Virus record (IMG/VR): IMGVR_UViG_3300021599_003226
Span: 1-26,223 of that record
From: a virus
Strand: one strand, 5' to 3'
DNA: 26,223 nucleotides
The position numbers were made by a program, and so were the translations under genes. This document shows, one piece after another, positions 8,777 to 15,835 of the stretch. Under the pieces are notes generated by a model that was given only the letters and a program-made list of their open reading frames with translations, was not told the origin of the DNA and did not search any database. Every line of letters starts with the position of its first letter. The first letter of the stretch is position 1.

Positions 8777-10474
8777 TTAGTTAGTTGTTTTTAAAGAGTT
8801 TTTAAGTATTGTATTAACTTTAGTGTTGTATGTCACAGGAACTATAGATCTAACATCTACATTGACAGAAGATAAAGTTTGCATACTAGCTCCATAATCG
8901 TAATAAATACCATTTCTGTCATCCCATCCTCCAGAGATAACCACTATTTCATCTTTACCTATCACAATATCACCAAATTCATCGAAACCTATATCAGGTG
9001 CATTTGGATTACCTGCTTTTGCTGCTTCATTTCTTTGTCCAACAAAATATAAAGATACTGAGTCTATTCCCTCTATGCCTTCTATAGCTGCAACAAGGTC
9101 AGATCTTGGTATTTTATCTCTTCTTCTTATGTTCAAGAAATAATCACTCAAAACGTTGGTGATTTCTGTCTTGATTGTATCTGGATCGTTTCCTTCGAAG
9201 ATCGTGATTGCAATGTTTACCACGTATTTAATAATTACTGGATCTAAAATCTTAGCTACTGTGGTAACTATTTTTTGTCCACTTTCATCAAGCAACTGAT
9301 AGATTCGATCAATTTGTGGTTTTGTTAATTTGAATCTAGTCAATGGAATATCAAAATACGTCTCGTTGCTTTTGAGTGTTAATTGGATATCTGGTACTAA
9401 AATCAAATAGATTATATTGTCATCGTCGATATATTGGTCATTGAAAGTTGTAAATGCTTCAATGATTGAAAACTGACCAAACTTTTCAAAGAAAGTAATA
9501 TAGTTGGTTGGATTGGCAAGAACAAAGCTTCTAGAAGTTTTTGGAGCAATGAGTCTTGTTAAATCTACTGATTCCTGGTTAGCTCCTAATTGTGGAGCAA
9601 TCGTGCAAGTTACTCCTAAGAAATCTTGAAGAGTAATTGTTCTTCCGAAAAGATCTGTACCATCGGAGTCAAATCTGAAAATGACCTTTGAAGAATCCTC
9701 AACAAGGATATTTCCAAATGCACCTGTGGATTCTAAATAATCAACCTCAATAATAGCACCAGCAGGTGGAGGAAACCCAAAATCTACAGTTCCAAAGAAA
9801 ATATCTATTCCTGAGATCAAAGAACTCTTTACTAAATAGCCTTTGGCATTTCTTGGAATGTCATATAAGGAATCATACTTTTTCCATTCTTCCCCATTCA
9901 CTCTAACAGCAACCTCAAAATTTTCTATACTTGAAGTACCACGGGAAGAAATGTTGTAACTTTGTAAACGTGTTCCATCAGCAGTATACTGGTTCGTATT
10001 AAGTGTTCCTTCCACCATAGAACAAATAATTTTCGAAGTTGCATCTAAGTTTAATCTTAGGTATTCCTGATTCAATTTGATGAGATAAGTTTTTCCGTTA
10101 TTTACACATCTAATCTGGGAGTTATTCGGGAGCAGAATTGCTCCACCTCCTATTTGTTCAAATCCTTTTCCGTTCCATGTGATAACCACTTCACCCTTTG
10201 CAGAAATTGCTCTAGTTGGGTTGTGTCCAGCTAAAGTTGCAAGGCCATAAATTGAAGATTCTCTTGTTGCCTGATTGATATTTAATTCAGTAATCGAATC
10301 CTCTATAAAAAACAGAATAAGCTGGCTAAGGTTTTCTAAAACGAAAATAATCTGTCCCCAAACTGAAGCAACAGTAAATAGCTGCTCAGACATTGAATAT
10401 CTAGCTTGAATAAGGTCGAAGGTTTGACTTAATAAATCACCTATCTTCGCTCTATTTTTCTGTAATAAATCCAT
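8777..10474 (-). CDS. Baseplate wedge protein, gp6 / baseplate J-like (565 aa)
   Basis: This protein is likely the baseplate wedge subunit that forms the inner ring around the hub in contractile tails (T4 gp6; gpJ in P2-like phages). The helical N-terminus (about residues 1-70) ends in TRESSIYGLATLAGHNPTRA, the common opening in which the first helices lead to a beta-rich core with an early PTRA/S-type turn. The C-terminal part contains IPRSDLVAAIEGIEGIDSVSL (near 448-470), the typical J-like closing motif. A later acidic loop (FDEFGDIVIGKDEIVVI) and a DRNG turn follow. The gene directly follows the gp25-like gene with a 1-base gap, the usual neighbour pair in contractile injection systems. 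Its length is close to that of T4 gp6 (about 660 residues). Confidence 0.8.
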   Translation of the reverse strand: MDLLQKNRAKIGDLLSQTFDLIQARYSMSEQLFTVASVWGQIIFVLENLSQLILFFIEDSITELNINQATRESSIYGLATLAGHNPTRAISAKGEVVITWNGKGFEQIGGGAILLPNNSQIRCVNNGKTYLIKLNQEYLRLNLDATSKIICSMVEGTLNTNQYTADGTRLQSYNISSRGTSSIENFEVAVRVNGEEWKKYDSLYDIPRNAKGYLVKSSLISGIDIFFGTVDFGFPPPAGAIIEVDYLESTGAFGNILVEDSSKVIFRFDSDGTDLFGRTITLQDFLGVTCTIAPQLGANQESVDLTRLIAPKTSRSFVLANPTNYITFFEKFGQFSIIEAFTTFNDQYIDDDNIIYLILVPDIQLTLKSNETYFDIPLTRFKLTKPQIDRIYQLLDESGQKIVTTVAKILDPVIIKYVVNIAITIFEGNDPDTIKTEITNVLSDYFLNIRRRDKIPRSDLVAAIEGIEGIDSVSLYFVGQRNEAAKAGNPNAPDIGFDEFGDIVIGKDEIVVISGGWDDRNGIYYDYGASMQTLSSVNVDVRSIVPVTYNTKVNTILKNSLKTTN

Positions 10475-10475
10475 C

Positions 10476-10847
10476 TTAAATTATTTTAATTCCAAGTATT
10501 GGGTTGCCTTTTATTGCAAAATCAATCACACATGAGTCTCTGGTGTCTCCCTTAAAGAAACCCACAGTGAAATCAACGTCATAGATTGAACCTGCTAAAG
10601 GAACATAGGTCATTAAATGTATTCTGATTGCCCTTTCTAAAGTTGCTTGGTCCACACCAAACTCGAAAAGTAAACCTTCTAGATCTATCCCAAAATAAGG
10701 ATCTCCAAGAACCTCTCCTGGAGTAGTCATCATACACTGTTTAATCATACCAATTAGAATCTCAACAGAGTCATCAGTATGGAGTTGTCCAGATTTATAA
10801 TTAGGATCATCAGGATTTCTAGGATAAATTTCTGAGTACCTTGCCAT
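10476..10847 (-). CDS. Baseplate wedge protein, gp25-like (GPW/gp25 family, 123 aa)
   Basis: This small baseplate protein belongs to the GPW/gp25 family, which helps bind the sheath to the wedge core in contractile tails. The length (123 residues) is typical. The hallmark region is TTPGEVLGDPYFGIDLEGLL (residues 41-60): an MIKQCMMTTPGE helix end followed by the P-x-FG-x-x-L pattern. The usual family form has an Arg after Glu; here the residue after GE is Val. The C-terminal beta strands (VDFTVGFFKGDTRDSCVIDFAI) match the family fold. It heads the tight run with the gp6-like gene, which supports the assignment. A GATATATAGA element lies 5 bases before the start codon. Confidence 0.88.
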   Translation of the reverse strand: MARYSEIYPRNPDDPNYKSGQLHTDDSVEILIGMIKQCMMTTPGEVLGDPYFGIDLEGLLFEFGVDQATLERAIRIHLMTYVPLAGSIYDVDFTVGFFKGDTRDSCVIDFAIKGNPILGIKII

Positions 10848-10852
10848 GTTGT

Positions 10853-10862
10853 TCTATATATC
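10853..10862 (-). promoter_or_regulatory. ATATATA element before the gp25-like gene
   Basis: Read on the minus strand this is GATATATAGA, placed 5 bases before the ATG of the gp25-like gene within the 34-base gap that separates it from the 119-residue gene. It shares the ATATATA core with the elements at 989, 11245, 11314 and 14559. It could be a late promoter (T4-like TATAAATA type) or an A/U-rich translation-initiation region; the short distance to the ATG favours the second or a near-leaderless message. Confidence 0.35.
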
Positions 10863-10881
10863 AGAACTAATTAAACCAACA

Positions 10882-11241
10882 TTAATTGACATCGGCACCA
10901 ACTATAAGAATTTTTTTGATTAATTGATCTTTCTTTGTCGCACTCCAGAAATCATAATTATAATTTTCCCAGCCTGGAAGCTTACTCTTCATACTAAAAA
11001 TTGTGGCTTTATTCCAGTAAACATTCAGTAAATTTTTATCATTTTTCATCCAGTAATCTCCCTCGGATAGGTTAAGGACTGAAAGATTTCTAATTTCTAA
11101 ATTCAAATAGAGCATTTCGGGAAAGGTTAAAAATCTTGCAGAATTTCCAAATTCTCTAATTTTTTTCTCGCTTTCTTCTAGGTTTAAGAAAAAGTACTCT
11201 GGAAATATTTCAAAGCCTCCTAAATTCAGAAAATTACTCAT
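10882..11241 (-). CDS. Unknown protein, weakly Lcl/DUF1566-like (119 aa)
   Basis: A 119-residue protein between the nuclease gene and the gp25-like gene, separated from the latter by 34 bases. Its layout (a short N-terminal beta start; GNSARFLTFPEMLYL near 32-46; GDYWMKND near 61-68; FWSATKKDQ near 97-105; a final KKILIV strand) recalls the Lcl C-terminal/DUF1566 pattern of RLPT-x-x-E-L, a later YWSS-T motif and a closing strand. The key residues are changed, so the relation is uncertain. It is rich in aromatic residues and Asn, with no signal peptide or membrane segment. It may be a small virion decoration or an accessory gene that arrived with the neighbouring nuclease. Its start codon follows the GAATATATAA element by 3 bases. 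Confidence 0.6.
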   Translation of the reverse strand: MSNFLNLGGFEIFPEYFFLNLEESEKKIREFGNSARFLTFPEMLYLNLEIRNLSVLNLSEGDYWMKNDKNLLNVYWNKATIFSMKSKLPGWENYNYDFWSATKKDQLIKKILIVGADVN

Positions 11242-11244
11242 TCA

Positions 11245-11254
11245 TTATATATTC
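11245..11254 (-). promoter_or_regulatory. GAATATATAA element before the 119-aa gene
   Basis: On the minus strand the 10-mer GAATATATAA sits exactly 3 bases before the ATG at 11241. The identical 10-mer with identical 3-base spacing precedes the amidoligase-like gene (14559-14568). It is too close to the ATG for an ordinary -10 element unless the message is leaderless or the true promoter lies further up, so an A/U-rich initiation signal is an equal possibility. Confidence 0.4.
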
Positions 11255-11313
11255 AAAAAATGAAATGGCTATTTTTATTATATCTCTAGATAAGGAAAAT
11301 TAATTTCAATATC

Positions 11314-11323
11314 TAATATATAA
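11314..11323 (+). promoter_or_regulatory. TAATATATAA element before the nuclease gene
   Basis: TAATATATAA on the plus strand lies 17 bases before the ATG of the nuclease gene at 11341, within the 99-base divergent gap 11242-11340. It shares eight of ten bases (AATATATAA plus flanks) with the minus-strand element on the other side of the same gap. The spacing would suit a -10-type promoter element with a short leader. The rest of the gap is AT-rich, with no clear operator or terminator. Confidence 0.35.
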
Positions 11324-11340
11324 AGAAAATACACCAAGAT

Positions 11341-12315
11341 ATGGGCATACACAATTTTATAGAGGAAACTAAAAAAAGAGATTTTAAAGGGCAAGCTTTT
11401 GGACAAGTAATATCAATTATTAAAAGGGATCCAAATTTATTAGAAGAAACAATAAAGGAAACGGAATTTTTGGATCAAGTATATCAGGATATAAGTTTAT
11501 CACAAAGATTCTATCATTTGTGGTTTAACATAATGGACATCGAAAAATGCCCATATTGTGATGAACACAAAAAATTCTCATTTACTAATAAATTTTCAAT
11601 AAACCAATATAACAAAAGAGACGCTAATTATTGTGGAACTTGCTGTAAAGATCAATGTAATAAAAAATATAATTTGGATAAAGGGAGAGAAAAATTAATT
11701 GAAAAATACGGGACTAAAAATGTATGGGAAATAGAAGGATATAGAGAAAAATTCGAGAAAAATAATATAGAAAAATATGGGGCAAAATATTACACATCAA
11801 CGGAAGAATTTAAGTTTAAAACTCAGAAAACATTCGAAAAGAAATACGGGGTGCACCCAACAAAATTAGAATCAACTCAGGATAAAATTAAAAAAACAAA
11901 TGTAGAAAAATATGGGTATTCTCATAGACTAAAAGATCCAATAAAATATGAGGAATATTCTAGGAAATCGTTTCAATACAAAGATTATATCTTTCAGTCA
12001 GGAAAGAAAGTAAGGATACAAGGATATGAGAATTTAGCTATAGATCTATTATTAAAAATACACGATGAAGCAAATATAATAATAGAGGATTCTGAGATTG
12101 CTCAAGAAACTGGAAAAATAGAGTATAGTAAAGATAGAATCTATTTTCCTGACATCTTTATAAAAACGGAAAATAAGATTATAGAGGTAAAATCTGAATA
12201 TACCTATGAATGTAATTTAACAGAAAATCTAGAAAAAAAGGATGCTGTATTAGCAAAAAAAATCAATTTTGAATTCTGGATCTTCGACGCTAAAGGGAAT
12301 TTGAGAATTATATAA
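11341..12315 (+). CDS. Probable homing-type PD-(D/E)xK nuclease with KYG repeats (324 aa)
   Basis: A free-standing nuclease-like gene on the plus strand inside a minus-strand tail operon. A helical N-terminus leads to a cysteine set fit for zinc binding: C70-x2-C73 and C98-x2-C101, with further Cys at 102 and 106. Four KYG motifs follow at residues 122-124, 145-147, 168-170 and 190-192, spaced 22-23 residues apart; this DNA-binding-type repeat is common in phage homing nucleases. The C-terminal domain has a GYE motif (228-230), then FPD with D271 and the IEVKS element with E282 and K284, the PD-(D/E)xK catalytic pattern. The coding sequence is visibly richer in A and in AAA/AAT codons than its neighbours, which suggests separate ancestry. 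It ends 19 bases from the convergent stop of the next gene. Target site and activity are unknown. Confidence 0.8.
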   Translation: MGIHNFIEETKKRDFKGQAFGQVISIIKRDPNLLEETIKETEFLDQVYQDISLSQRFYHLWFNIMDIEKCPYCDEHKKFSFTNKFSINQYNKRDANYCGTCCKDQCNKKYNLDKGREKLIEKYGTKNVWEIEGYREKFEKNNIEKYGAKYYTSTEEFKFKTQKTFEKKYGVHPTKLESTQDKIKKTNVEKYGYSHRLKDPIKYEEYSRKSFQYKDYIFQSGKKVRIQGYENLAIDLLLKIHDEANIIIEDSEIAQETGKIEYSKDRIYFPDIFIKTENKIIEVKSEYTYECNLTENLEKKDAVLAKKINFEFWIFDAKGNLRII

Positions 12316-12334
12316 CTGATCCGTTATTACCCTT

Positions 12335-13114
12335 TTAATTCCATTGCAGGAACCAAGAACTTGTGTTCTCGTCTCTAATCATGTTAAGAATTTCTGTTTT
12401 TTCAGTTGTTCCTAGCGACTGGATATTGTTGTAATTAACTCTAACACCTCCTGGGAGATTGTATTCGAATGTTCCCAATAATCTACCAATGTTGATCTTT
12501 GCTTCTGCTAAGACATATCTTACAAAAAGCTCATCATCATAAAGACTTTCTTCAGGAATAGCTATGTAAGCTCTAACCCCTACATCAATACCAGTATAAA
12601 GAACTTGGGTTGTTCCTGCTTCAGTTGTGTTAGTTCTAGCAGGATCTCTACCATTAATAGTAAGTTTCTTTGTGTTTTTATTAAAATTAAAAGCAAAGCT
12701 TTCTAAAAGATATGCTTTTGCAAGGTCAAAGAAAGAATATAAAACAGTTCTATAAACAAGGTTGTCTCCAACAAATGGAGAAAGCATCAATTCTGACCCT
12801 AATAATTTGGAATCACCGAAATCCTTATCCGGTGTTCCTATAAGTCCAGATCCGTTAACTTCTCTTACGTCGTAGACTGAAACCACACAAGAAGGAAGTT
12901 GTATTTGTCTTGTTGCTCTAAATGCTGGTGCAGAAAATAATTCCCTACCAAGGACGAATATTCTATCTTCAACAGCATATTGATAGTTGTCGTAAAAATA
13001 AGCTCTTGCCCTTTTAATGATCCTTTTGATCTCTTGATCATTTAGGTTGTAAGGCAGAGAACAAGAATGAGAAATCTCATCTTTAACCTCTTGAATTAGA
13101 TCCTGTTCAGTCAT
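12335..13114 (-). CDS. Putative virion structural protein (259 aa)
   Basis: The reading frame is open up to an ATG at 13165, but the start at 13114 (MTEQDLIQEV) is preferred. It follows the stop of the amidoligase-like gene by 1 base (TAACATG), the same join seen twice elsewhere in this operon, and it avoids a 50-base overlap. The protein has a helical N-terminus with a repeated basic pattern (EIKRIIKRARAYFYDNYQYAVED) and then mostly mixed alpha/beta sequence with conserved-looking Gly/Pro turns (LPGGVRVNY near the end). It has no signal peptide, membrane segment or catalytic motif. Position and composition suggest a neck, connector or wedge component, but no family is recognised. Its downstream neighbour in the transcription direction is the inserted nuclease gene on the other strand. 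Confidence 0.7.
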   Translation of the reverse strand: MTEQDLIQEVKDEISHSCSLPYNLNDQEIKRIIKRARAYFYDNYQYAVEDRIFVLGRELFSAPAFRATRQIQLPSCVVSVYDVREVNGSGLIGTPDKDFGDSKLLGSELMLSPFVGDNLVYRTVLYSFFDLAKAYLLESFAFNFNKNTKKLTINGRDPARTNTTEAGTTQVLYTGIDVGVRAYIAIPEESLYDDELFVRYVLAEAKINIGRLLGTFEYNLPGGVRVNYNNIQSLGTTEKTEILNMIRDENTSSWFLQWN

Positions 13115-13115
13115 G

Positions 13116-14555
13116 TTAATTGTTTTGTTTGAAAGATACACCAGGGATTCCAGAAGGTTTAGCATTATTATTACTAAATCTTACTGGCTTTGATAAAGAC
13201 TCACCATCATTTCTGTCAGGAAATAATCTTTTTCTAGAAGATCCTTTAAGTTTTTTGTCATCCTCAGCATCAGCTACAACTTCTGTTTCTGGAGAAATGG
13301 TAGCAAGTTTTCCGATAAATCCAGATCTTATAATTCCTCCGAAGACTTCACAATTTATTTCTTTGTCTTTATTATCAATGTAGGTTTCATGAATAGCATT
13401 ACTAAACATGATATCAGAGTGCATAATTTTTGAATTATAAACCTCGTTACCTGCAATCAAATCACAATCTTCAAGAGAGCAATTGTTCAACTTAGTAGAA
13501 AATAATCTACAGTTGAAAAGGTTGCCTGTGATTTCAGATTCAAGAATATCGTAGTCCTTAAGCAAATAAGCTTTGGCTGTTTTAATATCCTTGATTTGGA
13601 ATTTTCCAAGGTTGCTATCGTAGTTCAATTGTCCCTCTTTGATTCCATTTTCAACGATCAAATCATAAAGAACATCCCTTATGTTTAGGAAAAAAGATCT
13701 TAGTATTTGAGGATCAGATCTTAAATCAATCATCACCTGTAAGTGTGGATAATTTTTCTGGAAAGCATCCGGATTTATGAAGGTTGATGAACTTTTATAA
13801 ATTTCGTTCAAGAATGTTTTCAATATCTTCAAATCATTCTGAGTGAATATGTTGTTAGATTGTAAAGTCTGTATAGTGTAAGTTGCTACATAATCTATGA
13901 CTTCCTTAATCTGTGTATATTTTCTCTGATAATCTTTTCCTCCTAGGTATCGTACCTCAAAATAGCCATCGCTTAATTTCAAGAAATTTATTCCCATATT
14001 CTTCTCTACTGGGACTTCAAAAAGGTTCTTATCAATAAATGACAGTGTTGATGGATCTACAAATTTATTAGAAGGAATAACCCTTTTTATAGATTTAGCA
14101 TAAAGAGAGTTTGCTCTCTCAGCAAACGATTTGTAAACTATATTCTCATCAAATCCCAATACAAATTTAAGTATATTGAGTTGGGAAACTGGAGGTATTT
14201 CCGGATAAATTGAGGTGTCAATATCGATCCCAAATTGGAAAGCACATTTTTTATCAGTGTAACCATAAAGATCGATCCACTTCAAAGTTCTGATAAGAAT
14301 AGGGATAGCTTCGTAGTAAGGAAGTGGACCTGTGATTAGTTCCACCATCTTAGATCCACCAGAATAATCTGGCTCTAATTTGAAAATATCGGCAGAAGGC
14401 TTAAGCTTCGAATGATATTTGTTTAGAACTACTATTTTTTTTCCTAATTCCTTACCCAGATTTTGAGCAATTTCTTCTCTATTCAAGTTGCTATAGAACT
14501 CAAATTCAAAACCAAGCTTCACTGAATAAAAAAAATTGCTTTTATTTAAATCCAT
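13116..14555 (-). CDS. Amidoligase-like (COOH-NH2 ligase) protein with C-terminal beta-helix-like repeats (479 aa)
   Basis: The first half matches the 'putative amidoligase' group of the glutamine-synthetase/gamma-glutamylcysteine-ligase fold, enzymes that use ATP to join a carboxyl to an amine. The signatures, in order, are GFEFEF (residues 15-20, metal/ATP-binding Glu pair), EPDYSGGSKMVELITGPL (61-78, with the ELxTGP motif), AFQFGIDID (105-113, in place of the usual GxHVH-type strand), an Arg-Ala-Asn-Ser-Leu-Tyr helix near 146-151, and YFEVRYLGG (197-205, the ExR motif). Residues about 340-395 look like short right-handed beta-helix turns (NCRLFSTKLNNCSLEDCDL), and the tail (about 415-479) is basic and disordered. 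The gene starts after a terminator and a GAATATATAA element and is followed after 1 base by a structural gene, so it is made with the virion genes. The substrate is unknown; peptide modification of a virion or host protein is inference. Confidence 0.75.
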   Translation of the reverse strand: MDLNKSNFFYSVKLGFEFEFYSNLNREEIAQNLGKELGKKIVVLNKYHSKLKPSADIFKLEPDYSGGSKMVELITGPLPYYEAIPILIRTLKWIDLYGYTDKKCAFQFGIDIDTSIYPEIPPVSQLNILKFVLGFDENIVYKSFAERANSLYAKSIKRVIPSNKFVDPSTLSFIDKNLFEVPVEKNMGINFLKLSDGYFEVRYLGGKDYQRKYTQIKEVIDYVATYTIQTLQSNNIFTQNDLKILKTFLNEIYKSSSTFINPDAFQKNYPHLQVMIDLRSDPQILRSFFLNIRDVLYDLIVENGIKEGQLNYDSNLGKFQIKDIKTAKAYLLKDYDILESEITGNLFNCRLFSTKLNNCSLEDCDLIAGNEVYNSKIMHSDIMFSNAIHETYIDNKDKEINCEVFGGIIRSGFIGKLATISPETEVVADAEDDKKLKGSSRKRLFPDRNDGESLSKPVRFSNNNAKPSGIPGVSFKQNN

Positions 14556-14558
14556 GTT

Positions 14559-14568
14559 TTATATATTC
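14559..14568 (-). promoter_or_regulatory. GAATATATAA element before the amidoligase-like gene
   Basis: The minus-strand 10-mer GAATATATAA is 3 bases before the ATG at 14555, identical in sequence and spacing to the element at 11245-11254. It lies between the terminator at 14603-14642 and the next gene, where a new transcript would be expected to begin. Confidence 0.4.
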
Positions 14569-14602
14569 TTAAACTAGAAAATAAAGTTCTAGCACTGGGA
14601 AC

Positions 14603-14642
14603 AAAAAAAGAGTTTTACTTATTTATCACAAGTAAAACTCTT
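14603..14642 (-). terminator. Rho-independent terminator after the S1-domain gene
   Basis: A perfect 13-bp inverted repeat (14608-14620 with 14630-14642) encloses a 9-base loop. On the minus strand the stem is followed at once by a T-tract of seven (the A-run 14603-14609, partly within the stem), the standard form of an intrinsic terminator. It lies 26 bases beyond the stop codon of the S1-domain gene and 48 bases before the amidoligase-like start, so it separates the two transcripts. The stem is AT-rich (4 G-C pairs of 13) but has no mismatch. Confidence 0.85.
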
Positions 14643-14667
14643 ATTATAATTTGGAATTATTAAAGGA

Positions 14668-15777
14668 TTAAACCTCCGCTAATTGTATTTTGAAGGAGGA
14701 TAAGTCAACGTTCGAAACCGAGCAGTTCACAAATTGACCAACCTCATACTCTTTAATTGACTTCATTAATCTTTCTCTTTCGATCAATCCATTGAGACCA
14801 TTTTCTAGCTTAACAAAAGCACCGAAAGTCTTGATTTTTGTGATTTCAGCTTTATAAGTTTTAAGCTGTGTGTCATCCCCAACTACTTCAGAAGAAGAAT
14901 CTTTAAGCTCCTGAATGCTTTTAAGTTTCTCGTTTGGCTCAGTAACCGATAGAGTAATCCTTTGTGGATTCTTAATGTCAGTTACAAAGAAAGTTACGGG
15001 GTCTCCAGTCTTCAGACTTTGGAGTTTAGCAGAGTTAGCTTCGTCAAAAGGAATAATACCAGTGAATATTTCATCCCATTCAACAAACACACCGTTACCA
15101 GAAGCACCTGTAACTATACCATCATACTTGTTAGAGAAAGAAAGTTTTTGAACCTCCCCGTCAATAATTTTTCTCAAGTACTTTTTAAATGATACTACGA
15201 AAATGTCTCTTTTCTGATCATAAATCTCAACCATTACAGTGAGTTCTTTTCCAACATAATCTGCAAAATTCATGATTCTGTTTGCAGCAGCTAAGCTTCC
15301 GGGTAAGAAACATTGAATTCCTGAAAGATCGACCATAAATCCACCGTTACAAACTTCTTTTACTTTAACTTTGAAAGCACAATTATCATCCTTGATTGCT
15401 CTATGAAGTTCAGACTTAAGAGCTTTTTCGTATCCTGCTGAAACAGAACCATAAAAAGCACCTGAAGGATCTTTATGTACAACAACTTCTAAAACCTGTC
15501 CCTCTGACATTTCGATCAAAGGATATCCTAATTTCGTAAGACTTTTTTGTTCTTTGTTTGTATCGATAACAATGCTTTGACCAAACTGAGTCTCCCCAAG
15601 AGCTATGCCTTTTTCTGTGTCGTATCTGCTAATAATAACTCTAGTTGAGGAGTTATTTTTTAAATCCTTACCTTCTGTTTGGTTGATATCCTGTGGTAAT
15701 GATTTCTCGTATAGTTTTTCTAGTACATCTCTTTCACTTTCATCGTAATCGAAGTACGTGTAATTGTTCCTTTTCAT
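14668..15777 (-). CDS. S1-domain RNA-binding protein, ribosomal protein S1-like (369 aa)
   Basis: This protein contains at least three S1 (OB-fold) RNA-binding domains. They lie at about residues 132-205 (FKVKVKEVCNGGFMVDL followed by CFLPGSLA), about 213-285 (YDGIVTGASGNGVFVEW followed by GIIPFDEA), and 305-369 (YKAEITKIKTFGAFVKL followed by GLIERERL). A fourth, degenerate domain is possible near 44-115. The GxF/VV turn and the closing G-x-IP motif are the S1 signature. Bacterial S1 usually has four to six domains, so this is a short form. It has a 58-base A-rich leader without a Shine-Dalgarno sequence and is followed by its own terminator. Likely roles are binding A/U-rich phage message leaders to aid ribosome loading, or acting on phage RNA; both are inference. 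A host-S1-derived origin is plausible, but the sequence alone cannot show it. Confidence 0.85.
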   Translation of the reverse strand: MKRNNYTYFDYDESERDVLEKLYEKSLPQDINQTEGKDLKNNSSTRVIISRYDTEKGIALGETQFGQSIVIDTNKEQKSLTKLGYPLIEMSEGQVLEVVVHKDPSGAFYGSVSAGYEKALKSELHRAIKDDNCAFKVKVKEVCNGGFMVDLSGIQCFLPGSLAAANRIMNFADYVGKELTVMVEIYDQKRDIFVVSFKKYLRKIIDGEVQKLSFSNKYDGIVTGASGNGVFVEWDEIFTGIIPFDEANSAKLQSLKTGDPVTFFVTDIKNPQRITLSVTEPNEKLKSIQELKDSSSEVVGDDTQLKTYKAEITKIKTFGAFVKLENGLNGLIERERLMKSIKEYEVGQFVNCSVSNVDLSSFKIQLAEV

Positions 15778-15810
15778 TAATTTTTTGGTTTGTTGATTTT
15801 TTTAGTAGAT

Positions 15811-15832
15811 AATTGGATTTAAATTTCCAATT
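15811..15832 (+). other. Weak AT-rich hairpin in the S1-gene leader
   Basis: A 7-bp inverted repeat (AATTGGA at 15811-15817 with TCCAATT at 15826-15832) with an 8-base loop lies in the 58-base gap between the 1,749-aa gene and the S1-domain gene. Its T-tract follows on the plus strand, the wrong side for terminating the minus-strand transcript. In the minus-strand RNA it would be a leader hairpin upstream of the S1 start. The stem is short, so a role is speculative. Confidence 0.25.
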
Positions 15833-15835
15833 TTT

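Noticed and set aside
12290-12350. Possible bidirectional terminator between the nuclease gene and the convergent structural gene
   Set aside because: Only a 6-bp AAAGGG/CCCTTT pairing with a loop of over 30 bases is present, too weak to support.
13115-13165. Upstream ATG at 13165 for the 259-aa gene (17 extra residues)
   Set aside because: It would overlap the amidoligase-like gene by 50 bases. The ATG at 13114 follows that gene's stop by 1 base, the same join used elsewhere in the cluster.
15811-15832. Hairpin as a terminator of the 1,749-aa gene
   Set aside because: On the minus strand the stem is not followed by a T-tract; the T-run is on the other side. It is kept only as a weak leader hairpin.
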